A DNA stretch of 64,000 nucleotides, taken from assembly GCA_016630955.3 (NCBI GenBank), contig CM049990.2:558001-622000 (forward strand), read 5' to 3'. Both the position numbers and the translations under genes were made by a program. The notes beneath the pieces are model-generated. The model was not told the origin of the DNA, searched no databases, and worked only from the letters and a program-made list of their open reading frames with translations. This document shows positions 1 to 10,432 of this stretch, in pieces. How positions within the stretch are numbered: the first letter of the stretch is position 1; each line of letters starts with the position of its first letter. The stretch comes from Didymella arachidicola (lineage: Eukaryota > Ascomycota > Dothideomycetes > Pleosporales > Didymellaceae).

Positions 1-1130
1 ACCTCTGCTGCGCGTTCGAAGAGATCCATGACGGAGCCCAGACCAAGCATTGGCATGAGGATGGATCTAAGCTGTTTGAACATGGCTTCAAAGTCGTCGG
101 GCGTGAGCTTTCCATAAGCGACCTCTCTCTTAGCAAAAGCTAGGTCTGTAGTGAGCTTTCCATGGAGCTCCTGGAGACCCGCTATCGTCTTCTTGACAGC
201 CTCGACTTCCGGTTTAGTCTTAGCTTTCCTCTTCTTGTCCACAGGATCGTCACCCTTAGCTTCAGGCACGTATGTCGATCCGAACACGTCTGAGCCTTCC
301 AAAGTGTGGATATAACTTTTATGCGCTCCAATAGCTGCCTTCAGAAGCCCTAGATATCCAGTCATCTCCTTCACGACAACCTTTCGACAAGTCACAGGCA
401 CAATGAATAAGCTGACGCCAGTAGCGATGCCAAAGCCAGTAAGGAAAGCCTCCAGCAATCGTCTGATGAATGCCTCACATTGCGCAGGTGTCGTGAACAG
501 GAAGCCAGAGGTCGATGCCACATTGACCTGTATTGCGCAGATAATCGATGGAAACGCTAATTGCGGGAACTTGGCTTTCAGAGTGTTGATGATGTAGATC
601 TGGAAGAATAACCAGACGCCCAAAACTGCGGATTGCGAAGAGTTGTACCGCGATGGAGGCGCGCCGGCGACGGTCGTGTGCTCTCGCGCCTTGACCGCAG
701 ACCACACCATCAACATCGCAAAAGCTGAGCCGATACATGTGGCGAGAAGATTCATGGTCATGGTCTGAATGAATTTTGCTCGCGGCATGATGCAGAATCC
801 CAGGATCGAGATGATGGCGGTCAAGTATCCTAGGGTCGAGAAGGTCGCTGCGACCTTGTCTGCTTGATACATGGCTAGCGATATTGTCGGTGGCAGCGCT
901 GCCTTGCCCATCATCATGAGCGTTGGGGCGTCCAGCCCCAGCTTGTCCCACGCCTTCTTGAGTTTCCCTGGCTCTTTCTTCTTCTTTTCCTCCTCTTCTG
1001 CATCGTTTTCTGATGTGGTAGTTTGCCGATAGCGATTGGCCTCTTCACGTGCAGCATCCGGATTGAACGTTCCGCTGGCGTCCCTCTCGTCCTCATCCGG
1101 AAGATGCCCATCGTGCGCTGGTCTCGCCAT
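1..1130 (-). CDS. ArAE_2_N/DUF2421-type membrane transporter, N-terminal part (partial)
   Basis: An open frame of 376 codons runs without a stop from an ATG at 1130 to the left edge, so the 3' part lies outside the window. The product starts MARPAHDGHLPDEDE. An acidic and Lys-rich leader comes first, then hydrophobic segments (around LGYLTAIISILGFCI, MNLLATCIGSAFAMLMVW, VLGVWLFFQIYII and FLTGFGIATGVSLFIVPV), then a charged cytosolic stretch. This order fits the N-terminal half of fungal ArAE_2_N proteins (putative ER or plasma-membrane transporters annotated as brefeldin A sensitivity-related, with DUF2421 downstream). The substrate is not known and is not shown by the sequence. No intron is needed in the visible part. 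The family call rests on topology and remembered family pattern. Confidence 0.7.
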   Translation of the reverse strand, partial: MARPAHDGHLPDEDERDASGTFNPDAAREEANRYRQTTTSENDAEEEEKKKKEPGKLKKAWDKLGLDAPTLMMMGKAALPPTISLAMYQADKVAATFSTLGYLTAIISILGFCIMPRAKFIQTMTMNLLATCIGSAFAMLMVWSAVKAREHTTVAGAPPSRYNSSQSAVLGVWLFFQIYIINTLKAKFPQLAFPSIICAIQVNVASTSGFLFTTPAQCEAFIRRLLEAFLTGFGIATGVSLFIVPVTCRKVVVKEMTGYLGLLKAAIGAHKSYIHTLEGSDVFGSTYVPEAKGDDPVDKKRKAKTKPEVEAVKKTIAGLQELHGKLTTDLAFAKREVAYGKLTPDDFEAMFKQLRSILMPMLGLGSVMDLFERAAE

Positions 1131-1694
1131 TTTGCGCTGTTTTGTGAATGCGTCAGTCGGGCAATACGTCGAATTGCACACAAAAGACGTTGAAGGACTG
1201 CATGAAGGCGTTTGATTAACGAATTAATGGGGTCTCAACAAGCGTCAGTTGAAAGCACCGACGCTCCGCTGTCTTGTCGACCCCGGCGCTTTTGCGGTGG
1301 ACGATCGATGTCATGTTGAGTGACATTACTGGTCCATTTCTTGCTTAGCGTGCGACAGTTGCGGAGGTCGGCTCCGCAGACACTGACCGCGCATCAGTGC
1401 GAAGGAAAACGTCAGCATCGTCCAGGACAAATGCCTGGTATTGAAAGAGCGCCTCATCGACAGTCAATTCGTACGGCCGTTATCTGCAGTCTTGCGAATG
1501 ATGAGCAAAGTAAGGTTGTACCGAGCTCATGGTGAAGTTGCCCACGCAGATCCTCGGTGGTGCGTAAAGTTTATCCTCCGGCCCCTTCTCAGCGCGGATG
1601 ACAGTGCGCACAGCGACACAGCAGGCGATCAGCGAGTGCTTCGGGAAGGCCAGCACGTCCAACCCCGTCCGTCTTCAGTTTTGCAGGTATCTGA
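1131..1694. other. Intergenic spacer, nothing recognised
   Basis: This is the upstream side of the minus-strand transporter gene. Only short overlapping ORFs without recognisable protein character are present. Confidence 0.5.
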
Positions 1695-2093
1695 TTACCA
1701 GACATCCCACGCAGAGCCCTCAGGCTCCACGCACCAATAACCGCAAATGTGACAGCCGTCTTCATCGTCACCGTCCGGGGGTCCAGCGGTCGGCTTCAGT
1801 GCTCCGTCAGACGAACAGGGGAGTTCCTCATTTATGTCATCGTCGAAGTCTTCGTCGTATTCCATCCAGAAGTCGATGCCTCGCACATCTTGGTATAACC
1901 AAAGCCTGAGAATATCAGGGGCTCGAAGCCATCTGTAGATGGCACATCGCGAGCCCTTGGAAAGTCGCTTGCGGACATAAGAGTAAGTCATAAATAGGAA
2001 GAGCAGGAAAGCGCTGTAAAGCGAGACAAGGTGTTCAGGAGCGGAGAGACGTAAAGATGCCTCGTGCGCGATGACTGTTGCACCTGGACTCAT
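1695..2093 (-). CDS. Hypothetical small membrane protein
   Basis: A 132-codon ORF with one strong hydrophobic segment near residues 23-40 (LYSAFLLFLFMTYSYV), a basic patch right after it, and an acidic, Cys-containing tail (DEDFDDDINEE, then CHICGYWC). The CHICGYWC spacing is reminiscent of a small metal site but is too short to assign. I do not recognise the family. The ORF stands out from its neighbours by ordered composition (membrane segment, basic stop-transfer, acidic tail), yet it could be fortuitous. No intron signals are needed. Confidence 0.3.
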   Translation of the reverse strand: MSPGATVIAHEASLRLSAPEHLVSLYSAFLLFLFMTYSYVRKRLSKGSRCAIYRWLRAPDILRLWLYQDVRGIDFWMEYDEDFDDDINEELPCSSDGALKPTAGPPDGDDEDGCHICGYWCVEPEGSAWDVW

Positions 2094-2806
2094 GAAAGGA
2101 TTGCTGTCCGACTACGTGGCTGTACGACCGATCTCACTATTGGATATTTACAGTCGCCCGCATTGCCAGATCTTTCAGCCCAAGTGATTGGCTTATGAAG
2201 CTCCCTGGCAGTTGAGATGCTACAGTTTTCACACGCGACATCCATTGCCCTTGCCATTGTATAACTAAAGCAACACATTCAACCTCCTCTCAGGCAATGC
2301 TCACAATTATTCCACTAGATGTCACTCTCCCACAATGGTCTCCGCCCGTCGGCGATTTGGCCCATCGTCGCTACGCGATCTTCCACAATTTGAGACCGGC
2401 TTATTTGCGCTGGTCTGTAAAGTTGTGGGTTTGGAAAGTCGCAACGGACACGGCAATGATCAGCTAATGATCAGCTGCGATTTGCTTCGCAACACCATGT
2501 CGCTCACTTGGGTCTTTTTGACATTTCTCGAGCACCTTGATCTGTCCCAGGGTTGCAGTCACATGTTCCTGTGGCCAGTGTATAGAGAGGTGATCTTTAG
2601 AGGGCCTGTGGTGCAGATGCCATCTTGGACTGCTGCAGCGCTGGACATCTCCTTGAGCTTGGCTTGCGCCATCGATCTTATTCGCATCACTGCCAACACC
2701 TCCTCGAAGAGATGAGGTCTTGTCGTCATCACTTGGAACGATATAATACAGCCGTAGCCGCATACGTGGACTCATCTCAATTGACCTCGACACTTCCCCC
2801 GAGTGG
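2094..2806. other. Spacer between hypothetical ORF and STAND-type relic
   Basis: No intact gene is visible. The left part may continue the decayed gene that ends near 2807 on the minus strand: downstream of that stop the same frame contains several further stops. Confidence 0.4.
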
Positions 2807-3466
2807 TTAACATTCCATGTCCAAATGGACAGCATCATCTTGAATAGTAAGGTTGCTTTTCCCATATTCAGAGACGGACAGATATTTGGCCGGACAAGGT
2901 CATACCAATGCCTCATCAACGTCATTGAACACCTTTCAGGCAGCAAGTGAAACATCCTTACTGGTATCGAGAATAGTGGTTTTTTCGATGGTTGTGCACT
3001 CCCTGTCGCTGATGGCACTTAGTGATATTACGGCGCTATTAAAAGAGCTCTGGATACGAGAAAGCTGGGCATCCAGGTCCAGCATCTCCTTAAACGCAAC
3101 TACCTATTCGATCTGCGCTTCTCTTAGGGCATCCAAAAGCTTCATAGTTGCTTGCACGTGCCACTCGATGTCCTCTGGCAAACTGGCGTTGGTGTCTTGT
3201 AGTTCTTGAACATGATCGAGAATGCTGTTACGCATTTGCAAATGGTTTGCAGGGTTCATCTAAGCATCGGTGCATGGTATCGCGTCCTCTCCGCCAACAT
3301 TAGTGGTTTTCCGCAACATGAGGACGTGCAGGTGCTCGAAATCCTCCGCGAGACTTTCAAATCCGTTCGACCTGATTCGTGATAGCTTCAGCTTGATGTC
3401 TTGGCGATAATTAGTGTCACGCACCAATGTCTTGACCAAAAATCCATGGCGATAGTACGTGGCAGG
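2807..3466 (-). pseudogene. Decayed fungal STAND-type N-terminal domain gene (relic)
   Basis: Read on the minus strand, a single frame from 3466 to 2807 gives 219 protein-like codons broken by four internal stops: TAG at 3262-3260, TAG at 3106-3104, TGA at 2938-2936 and TGA at 2902-2900. A TAA follows at 2809-2807. The stretches between stops are helical and amphipathic (for example GFESLAEDFEHLHVLMLRK, EDIEWHVQATMKLLDALRE, KEMLDLDAQLSRIQSS). This resembles the helical N-terminal domains of fungal STAND/NLR-like proteins (PF17111-like). All four internal stops can be one C-to-T step from Gln (CAG) or Arg (CGA) codons. The family call is tentative; the preserved frame across stops is directly visible. 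Confidence 0.5.
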
Positions 3467-4211
3467 TTATATAGAGAAGGATGCGCGGCTATTTAGGATG
3501 AATGGGGAAGAGTGACTAACAAGTCAGCACATTGAAGTCCCCAGGTTCTTTCCAGGGGTAAACCTACTCAGATGCACGACTCTGTCCAACGCCATGTTGT
3601 CGTTGTCATCTGCGTTCGCGAACAATAGTAATCGGTGTGACCACCGCTAGCACTGTTTATGCATCCTACGTAGAGTTGGAGTGAGATGAGTCGAAAGTAT
3701 CGTGGTGATTCAAGAAAGGAAGCCAAAAAGTAGGGACACGTGTGTTGGAAGAGGCAATGAAAGGGACCGCGTTGCTGGGAAGATGGTACAAGCTACCCTG
3801 GACCAACTTCTAGAGGCTTTGAGCGACAATATGTAAGCGTTCTAGGACCATATAGCACGCTATTATATGTTGAAATCAACGAATATATATGAGCTATGCG
3901 ACGCGTTTGTCCGGCATCGCAGCAAACATCGCTTCGCCTTGACAATTCTCCGTTTCGAAGAAACTACATAAGACCGAATGAAGAGTCTTGTTGAGAGCAG
4001 ATGCTGCCGAAGACACGCATATAAAATGACTAGTGGCCAATACTGTAATGGAAAGAACGACAAGAGGTGACGTGAGAGCTAGAGCTTTTGCGCGTTCTTA
4101 TGACGGTCAAAACGCGACACATGCTTCCGTCACCATTGTCTACAACACCATGTCGATGTAAACGGAGCTTTCCCATCGTAATCGCAGCCGAAACAAATCA
4201 TTGGTCTAAGG
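3467..4211. other. Spacer, nothing recognised
   Basis: A possible first exon of the relic (ATG near 3595 on the minus strand followed by a GTAGGT donor-like site) lies here. Otherwise only short random ORFs are seen. The segment is also the 3' flank of the diiron-oxidase-like gene. Confidence 0.35.
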
Positions 4212-6491
4212 CTACAAAGAGAATACTGCTATCATCCCTCTGGCAGTTGCAAGACCCCTCTCGAAGTCTGCTCTTCTCTGCTCGATCTGATCAATCTGCT
4301 CATTGCAGATACCTAGACCTGCCCTTTCCCTTCGAGCAATCCCGTCAAGTATGGTAGCAGAGGATGTGCTCAGCAGAGCTTGATCCTCGTTTAGCTTTGC
4401 AATGGCTTCATGCAACTCCATGAAAGCCCAGGACATGCCTAGCAACACGTCTTGTTTTGCCAACCAGTGCATAGACAGGGCCACCAACCACTGCGAAAAA
4501 GCCATTGACTCTGCGTTGCCCATGCTCACAATTTCTTTCAGATTCTCAGGAACACATATGTCTGCGCGGCTACAGATCTCCAGACCCAACTCCACGATAC
4601 CGAAGGACTCACCATTATCAGTACGGTGCACCTCGTCCATGCCCGCCACACCTTGGCCTTCCACATCGAAACCTGTCTGCGCGCGCAAAACTCGAACGAG
4701 CGCAGAGCCGAATGCAGTCGCTGCACGAACAGGTACAGACGGCAAAGACTCGAGTAGAGTAGATGAGGCGAACCACACAGGAAGGAAGTTGATGAGCTTC
4801 GTCTTGTCCAACTTGAATTCAACGTACGAGTCGTCGCGCGAATTATTTGGAAAAATTGCAACCTTCGGATATGTAAGAACAGGATAGTCGACCAGAACAT
4901 CGGGATCCGTCGAAGCGGCGGCAGTCGGAACCTTTGACGACTCCTTGATGAAATTGTAATAAATCTCTGGATCCGGTTTAGGCGTCTGCACATTAACATC
5001 GAGCTCGCCAATCCAAGCTTTCACGACCTCAACCTCCGTCTGAGTGAAGCTGCCGAACATCTTGCCCTCCCAAGACAGCTCTTTCACGAGCCTACTCTTC
5101 TCGCTGTCGCCTTTGATGACCCAAGGCTTACAGTTGGCAAGATCGGCAAGAAACTCCTTCTGCCACTGCTTGTCAGCAAAGGCCATCGGTTCGAGCCAAT
5201 CTATCAAAGAGCGGCGTCCAATTTTTAACCGACTGTTACAGTGAATCTTGTGTGCTACAAAGGCCTTCGCAGCAAAGATATCAAGCAAGCCGGCTTCCGT
5301 CTCTGTGCGAGGAAACGAACTCTGTGGTTCGACTTTGAGTGATGGACTTTCCGGCGTGGTCGGCAGGCCCTCCGCGAGGATATAACCAGCTTGACAGCGC
5401 CTCCAGGCGATATGAGCGGCCTCAGCACCCGCCTCCTTCTCCACAAGATTGATGTAGTCAGCTACTGCAGCCATAGCCATAGCGGCATGGCCCGAGTCTG
5501 CGTTGTCGATTGAGATGTGCAGCTCAAAATAGTAGGGATTCAGGCGAACCTCGCGCAGCTCTTTGACAGTCTTGAGCAGATGCAGAGGCAAGCTCTCATA
5601 GGCCAGATTGAATCCCAAGCATTCTGGCAGAAAGTCATGAGGAAAGAGCGATATCAGCAGTTGAGCCGTTGCAGCTTTCCAACACCGAGTTTGGTCCAGC
5701 TTGTGGCGAGGCTTGATGAAGTCTTCAGAGTCCGCGGCGGGAAGATTGGCCTCAATGTCTTCCATCAGTTGCTGGTAAACTTGAACATGGTTTTTCGCCA
5801 GATCGCCGTCTCCCAGCTCCTCTGACATCACCTGCCACGCGTTCTTGGTAATGTTTCGATACTTGAAAGGCGTGGTAACTTTGTTGATGTGTCCAAGCCA
5901 GGCGCCATCTACGTACTTGACCGGGGCAGCCTGCTTCAGCCACCATTTGGCTTCATCTTTGTCGCCAAACATCTCACGGGGACCTCCAGCTTTTCGGCGA
6001 GCCAAGTACTCTTCCCAGCCATTGGTGCAGTCCTTATCCTTTGCCTTCAGGTAACGGCCAAGACACCCGCGAGAGAAAACGTCCACGGACAAGATGTTGC
6101 TTCCTGCTTCTTTGAGCGCTTCGCTAATGGTGGATGACAACAACGACACAAGAAGCTCGCGACACTCAGACAAAACCTCCGGATAGTATTCCAGATTGTG
6201 GAGCTTGTAGTAAAATTGCTTGTAAACTTCCAACTCTGCTGACTCAATCACTGCTGGAGCTTTGGGGCTTGGCTCGGCGATGGGCGGTTTCTCCTGGGTG
6301 GCGACAGCCCGCGGGCTCTTCTCTGCGGGATGGAATCTCCAGCCTTTGAACAACAATCGCCTTGGACAGTCTGGAGCCTCCCGATCTTTACTTTTTGGGC
6401 GTCCCTTAGCCGGACGGTTCCAGATCTCACTCCATGTAAGGATGGCCAAAATTGCGATCAATATTGCGGTTGTGGTGTGTATGATGTACAT
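4212..6491 (-). CDS. Heme-oxygenase-like iron-containing redox protein (PF14518-type), membrane anchored
   Basis: A single-exon gene of 759 residues. Residues 2-20 form an N-terminal membrane anchor (signal-anchor type), followed by a basic, proline-rich linker to about residue 80. The helical core shows the iron-ligand pattern of heme-oxygenase-like diiron oxidases: ELGDGxxxxxH (Glu225, His235), Glu299 in LAYES, and HISIDNADSGH (His325, Asp329 with D-x5-H to His335). The E-x-GxG-x5-H and H-x3-D-x5-H signatures are known for PF14518 iron-containing redox enzymes such as the UndA-like group. Residues after about 400 form a second helical half that I cannot assign. A typical bacterial member is 200-350 residues, so this one is roughly twice as long. 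The substrate is unknown. It is transcribed divergently from the methyltransferase gene at 7259. A TATAAAAG box lies about 50 nt upstream of the ATG. Confidence 0.7.
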   Translation of the reverse strand: MYIIHTTTAILIAILAILTWSEIWNRPAKGRPKSKDREAPDCPRRLLFKGWRFHPAEKSPRAVATQEKPPIAEPSPKAPAVIESAELEVYKQFYYKLHNLEYYPEVLSECRELLVSLLSSTISEALKEAGSNILSVDVFSRGCLGRYLKAKDKDCTNGWEEYLARRKAGGPREMFGDKDEAKWWLKQAAPVKYVDGAWLGHINKVTTPFKYRNITKNAWQVMSEELGDGDLAKNHVQVYQQLMEDIEANLPAADSEDFIKPRHKLDQTRCWKAATAQLLISLFPHDFLPECLGFNLAYESLPLHLLKTVKELREVRLNPYYFELHISIDNADSGHAAMAMAAVADYINLVEKEAGAEAAHIAWRRCQAGYILAEGLPTTPESPSLKVEPQSSFPRTETEAGLLDIFAAKAFVAHKIHCNSRLKIGRRSLIDWLEPMAFADKQWQKEFLADLANCKPWVIKGDSEKSRLVKELSWEGKMFGSFTQTEVEVVKAWIGELDVNVQTPKPDPEIYYNFIKESSKVPTAAASTDPDVLVDYPVLTYPKVAIFPNNSRDDSYVEFKLDKTKLINFLPVWFASSTLLESLPSVPVRAATAFGSALVRVLRAQTGFDVEGQGVAGMDEVHRTDNGESFGIVELGLEICSRADICVPENLKEIVSMGNAESMAFSQWLVALSMHWLAKQDVLLGMSWAFMELHEAIAKLNEDQALLSTSSATILDGIARRERAGLGICNEQIDQIEQRRADFERGLATARGMIAVFSL

Positions 6492-6536
6492 GGTAAGTAG
6501 AGGTGATGACTAAGATACGGCCGGGGGACCGCTGAG

Positions 6537-6544
6537 CTTTTATA
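6537..6544 (-). promoter_or_regulatory. TATA-like box upstream of the diiron-oxidase-like gene
   Basis: On the minus strand the sequence TATAAAAG lies 46-53 nt upstream of the ATG at 6491. The position allows a short 5' leader. Motif match only. Confidence 0.4.
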
Positions 6545-7258
6545 GTGGCATCACATCATTGCGACATGCATCGGGGAGGGGAAAGTGAGACAACAGACCT
6601 CGATCACGCTGATGATGGCATTGTTAGATCTGGGGTAAGGTACCTGACATGTTAATGTCATTGCCCCTGCAACATTTTGCCGGCCCAATCACAAATCATG
6701 GTTAACGAAAACTCATCCACAAGGGAAACGTGCAGGACTCGCGACTAGGCAATACAGATACACGCAATGGGAAACAGGCGCAGGATCTCATCTGTGACGA
6801 CACCCGACTCGACGCCGTAGCGCGCTACTCCTACCGACGTGGCTCCTTTGTCTGAGAGCGGCGGTCTGCGCGAGAAGAACCGCATGCATGCATGTAATAA
6901 TACCCAAGGAGCCCCGGATCCTGCCTTTTAGGAAGGTGCTCTTGGCTGTACGTGACAGATGGCTGCTTTGGTGCTACTTGTACCGCCGAGGCCTAAAGGT
7001 AGTACCATCCAGACGTCACTCTTACCCGTCCATGGCGCCACCTTTTCCATTGCGTTCTTTGCTGCCGCAAATTGGCCGCAGAATATACAGCGTGCAATGG
7101 TGCGTCACGTCAGGGAGTGCTCAGGTAAAACTTGTTTGTTTGCGTGTCCTTTCCTGAATTTACCACAAGACTCGGAATTACCATAAGACTCAAATTGAAG
7201 CAAGAGCAGACCAGCGTAAAAGTTGCATCCATTGACCTATTGCTGTGCACATGCCGTC
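6545..7258. other. Divergent promoter region, diiron-oxidase-like gene and methyltransferase
   Basis: No gene is recognised. The stretch separates the minus-strand gene starting at 6491 from the plus-strand gene starting at 7259. It includes a short GCATGCATGCATG palindromic run near 6882-6895. Confidence 0.45.
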
Positions 7259-8409
7259 ATGTCTGATGCTGCAGCTACGTTTGAGACGCTCATTAAGCAT
7301 TTGGCTGCAACAAAGTACACATTCGTGTGTCCATCTCCAGAGACTGCTGGGAGGGTAGTGGAGAAAAGATGCTCAAGTCCTGCGACTAAGCATGCTTGTA
7401 ATGCACAAGATTTCTTCGGTTGGAGTCTGTCATGCCCAAGGTACGCGATACGAGCTTGAATACAAGCTCCGATTCCCTAATGGAGACCAAAGAGCATGTC
7501 AGTTGCAGACAGGCATTTTTGGCAGCCAACCACCTCCCAATTTGCTAACCGGCTCGCAACAGACAGGTGCTGCAGTCGATAATACCGGATGGAATCTTTG
7601 AGACCTTGCGCAAAGCCTCCGTGATCACGAACGACGCAGACGACGACAAGTACCGGTCGACCGTTCGCGTGTCAAACTTCTATCTCCCCAATATTCCTTC
7701 GCCCGATGGCAGCGCACTGCCGCTCTACTATATTCATTCGTCTTTCCCTGCCGCCTCAGACTCAGTTTTCTTCGGACCAGACACATACCTGTACATACAA
7801 TTCCTGAAAACAGCCCAGCGTCACTTGACAGACGATTTGAGTAGCGCAATAGACGTGTGCTGCGGTTCTGGTGCAGGCGCAATACATCTAGCCAGATCTT
7901 TTCCACAAGCCAACGTCTTGGGTCTGGACCTCAACCCGCAAGCGTTGGGGCTGGGAGAAGTAAACGCGCACCTCGCCGGTGTGAAGGTCGATTACTACGA
8001 GTCGAATCTGTATGTTGCTGTACCAGACGAATACAAGAAGGCTGGGATAGACCTCATCGTCAGCAATCCGCCGTACATTGCTTCAAGCCCAGAAGGCAGG
8101 GGTTTGCCAATGTACGCAGACGGCGGCGCTGATGTCGGGCTTGATGTCTCGTTAAGAATCGTCGAAGAGGGGATGAAGATACTGTCACGGAAAGGGGTCA
8201 TTATTTTGTACACCGGAGTCGCAATACCAACCACAGACCCTGGACACGACGCGTTCCTCGAGAAGCTCCAAGCAGTGAAAGGCACTCAGCTGGCTGAGTA
8301 CACAATACTGCACCCCGATATGTGGTCTGAGGAGATTGGCGTCGGCGCATATGCAGACGTAGGGAGGATACAGGTTGTTGGAGCTGTTCTGCGGAAATCA
8401 TCAGGCTGA
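7259..8409 (+). CDS. HemK/PrmC-like class I SAM-dependent methyltransferase
   Basis: Two exons, 7259-7440 and 7563-8409, joined over a 122-nt GT-AG intron with a TGCTAAC branch site, give 342 residues. The join restores the frame as CPR-QVLQSIIPDG. The Rossmann motif I is VCCGSGAGAIHLA (about residues 159-171), the acidic end of strand 2 is GLDLNP, and the catalytic NPPY motif is at about 229-232 (IVSNPPYIA). NPPY-type enzymes methylate amino groups, such as glutamine side chains in release factors or bases in nucleic acids; which substrate applies here cannot be told. The N-terminal domain is not recognised, so this is not obviously a canonical mitochondrial Mtq1. It is divergent from the diiron-oxidase-like gene; a joint role is only a possibility. 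Confidence 0.8.
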
Positions 8410-9310
8410 GGAACGAGCGGCACGGCTGAGTGCTGGGGCAAGTGGGACCAAAGGCTAGCGTATGGTAACGCTTTCCTGGCATGCTTCCGGTTCATTTTGT
8501 CAACAACTTTCTACCTATTTTGGTCTACTACAAAACGCAGTTTGCTTAAATTTCAAATGATCGAATTGCGATAGCCTACCAAGGCAACACGTCTGGGGTT
8601 GGTTACACTCACACATGCCAGCAGCTCTGCATACACTTAGTATACCTCGAAAAGCTCAGTCTTACTGCGCCTCGTGACAACGCAATAGCGTCAAGACGGT
8701 CAACCAACATTTTACCAGTGCCAGTAATTACAATGCGCCCCCTGAGAGGCGGAGCATGTTCCGGCATGTCTTCACCTGACTTTTTCGATAATACCATAGT
8801 GGAGCTTACGGGCTAAGCCGACCCTGTTGTGGACGCAATACTACTGCTTTATGGCAAGAGGATGCTTCCTTGCTTGAAGCCTATCAAATGACTGGCTGGC
8901 GGACCCCGTACCTGATTGTTTGTCGCAGATCCACAGGCCTAGCTGTACCAAATCTCTGGCAATGTTATACGATGAACAGCAGTCCTATCAATACTAATGT
9001 CAGTTCCACATATGTACTGTAAGGCCGAGATGAAGCTGCGTCTGCTTCCATGCAGCCGTCGGCGCACATTCCGTTGAAAACCTAACTCTGTAACTTATCA
9101 AGTATCCGTAAAGCAAGATACCTTTCGGTTAGAATCTGACTTCTGATCGTGCTGGGCATCATTAATTACTGAATCAACAGTGTGCATTCCGGACGACTGC
9201 CATGCGTAATACAATGTGAACACTGAATGGACACATCCCGAGAACGCCATGTAAAGCTTGATGACTCTATCAAGAGCCTCCCGATAGTATTTTGAGGGAA
9301 ATTCCTCGAG
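8410..9310. other. Spacer, nothing recognised
   Basis: About 0.9 kb without convincing coding character on either strand. It lies between the methyltransferase and the broken surface-protein gene. Confidence 0.5.
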
Positions 9311-10432
9311 ATGCGGCCTACTTTCGTTGTCAGGCGTTCGCTCCTGATATTCATCTCTTTTGTGCTGTCTACAGCAGCACAGAGTTTCATCTATGGGATC
9401 ACAGGCGATCACGACGAAGTCAATACTTCCTGGTATATGAGCAACGCCTTCTATGGCGGTCTGAATTCATTCAAGCTATGTATTTCATACTGTCTGCAAG
9501 ACTCAAGATGTGACTTTCAGTTACTCGTACTGGAGTGATGCCGATGCATAGTATTGCGAGTTTTTCGATCCACCTATGTTAGTGCTTAAACCTCAGACGT
9601 TATCATTCCTGACAGTTCAAGCTTTGCAAATTTCACCGCCGATGTTACATCACCGTACCACTATTAGGATCGCAATTGCGCATTTCCACCATTCGAGGAT
9701 CCTGTGACGGCCACCTCGATCTCTACGCCCTTAACCATCACCTTTACATCGACCCGGCTGGCTACCATAGCTTCGACCTTGCCAGTTATCAAATTAACTG
9801 ATATTATCACCGGTGCTTCTATCACGGTCATAAGAATCGCAACGTCTACCTTGACATTGACACGAATGCTGCCGGCACAAAAACGAACGGTCACAGCCAG
9901 CTACACAACAACTCTCACTGCTTACGACTACCTCACTGTGACTCGAACATCTTCACTGAATATCACTCTGTAAGGGAGCGCGGTTTACTATCCAGTGCCA
10001 ACGACTTTATCAGGGCAAAAGTCCACGGGGACCTCAACGGTTGCCAGTCCTACGTTCACAACAACGCTGGTCGCAACGTCCGTCTAGGTTTCGACACAGA
10101 CTGTCCCAGCGAAAACCACCGCCGTATTCACTGCGACTGCAACATCATATGTTTCTGTCACATTGACGAAGACACTTTCAGTCCAAACCAGTACTGTCGT
10201 CTACGCCGTGACGCAGGCTCAGCGAGCGCAGACATTTATTCTGTCTCATACCACCACGAATGTATACTACCTTACAGCTAATCGTATAGCTACAGTCACA
10301 GCTCAGAGACAAGTTGCCCAGACACCATTTCCACCTCAGATCATGATTAACTTCTCGACAACGACGATTCGATCGACGACAACCAGAGTCCTTTACTTGA
10401 ATACTGGAACCATTACCCGCAACAATTGCTAA
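9311..10432 (+). pseudogene. Broken secreted Thr-rich cell-surface protein with PAN/apple-like segment
   Basis: The remains start with a clear signal peptide (ATG 9311, hydrophobic LLIFISFVLSTAAQS). A Cys-containing segment resembling a fungal PAN/apple-like domain follows (CISYCLQDSRCDF, then FSYSYWSDADA and YCEFFDPP in another frame). Next comes a long Thr/Ser/Val-rich tract typical of glycosylated cell-wall proteins. Breaks are a one-base frame change near 9510, TAG at 9549-9551, TAG at 9665-9667, TAA at 9971-9973 and TAG at 10085-10087. The frame of the tract from 9605 to the final TAA (10430-10432) is otherwise kept, so decay is recent relative to random drift. The Thr-rich part resembles adhesin stalks; a GPI signal is not obvious. 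Confidence 0.65.
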
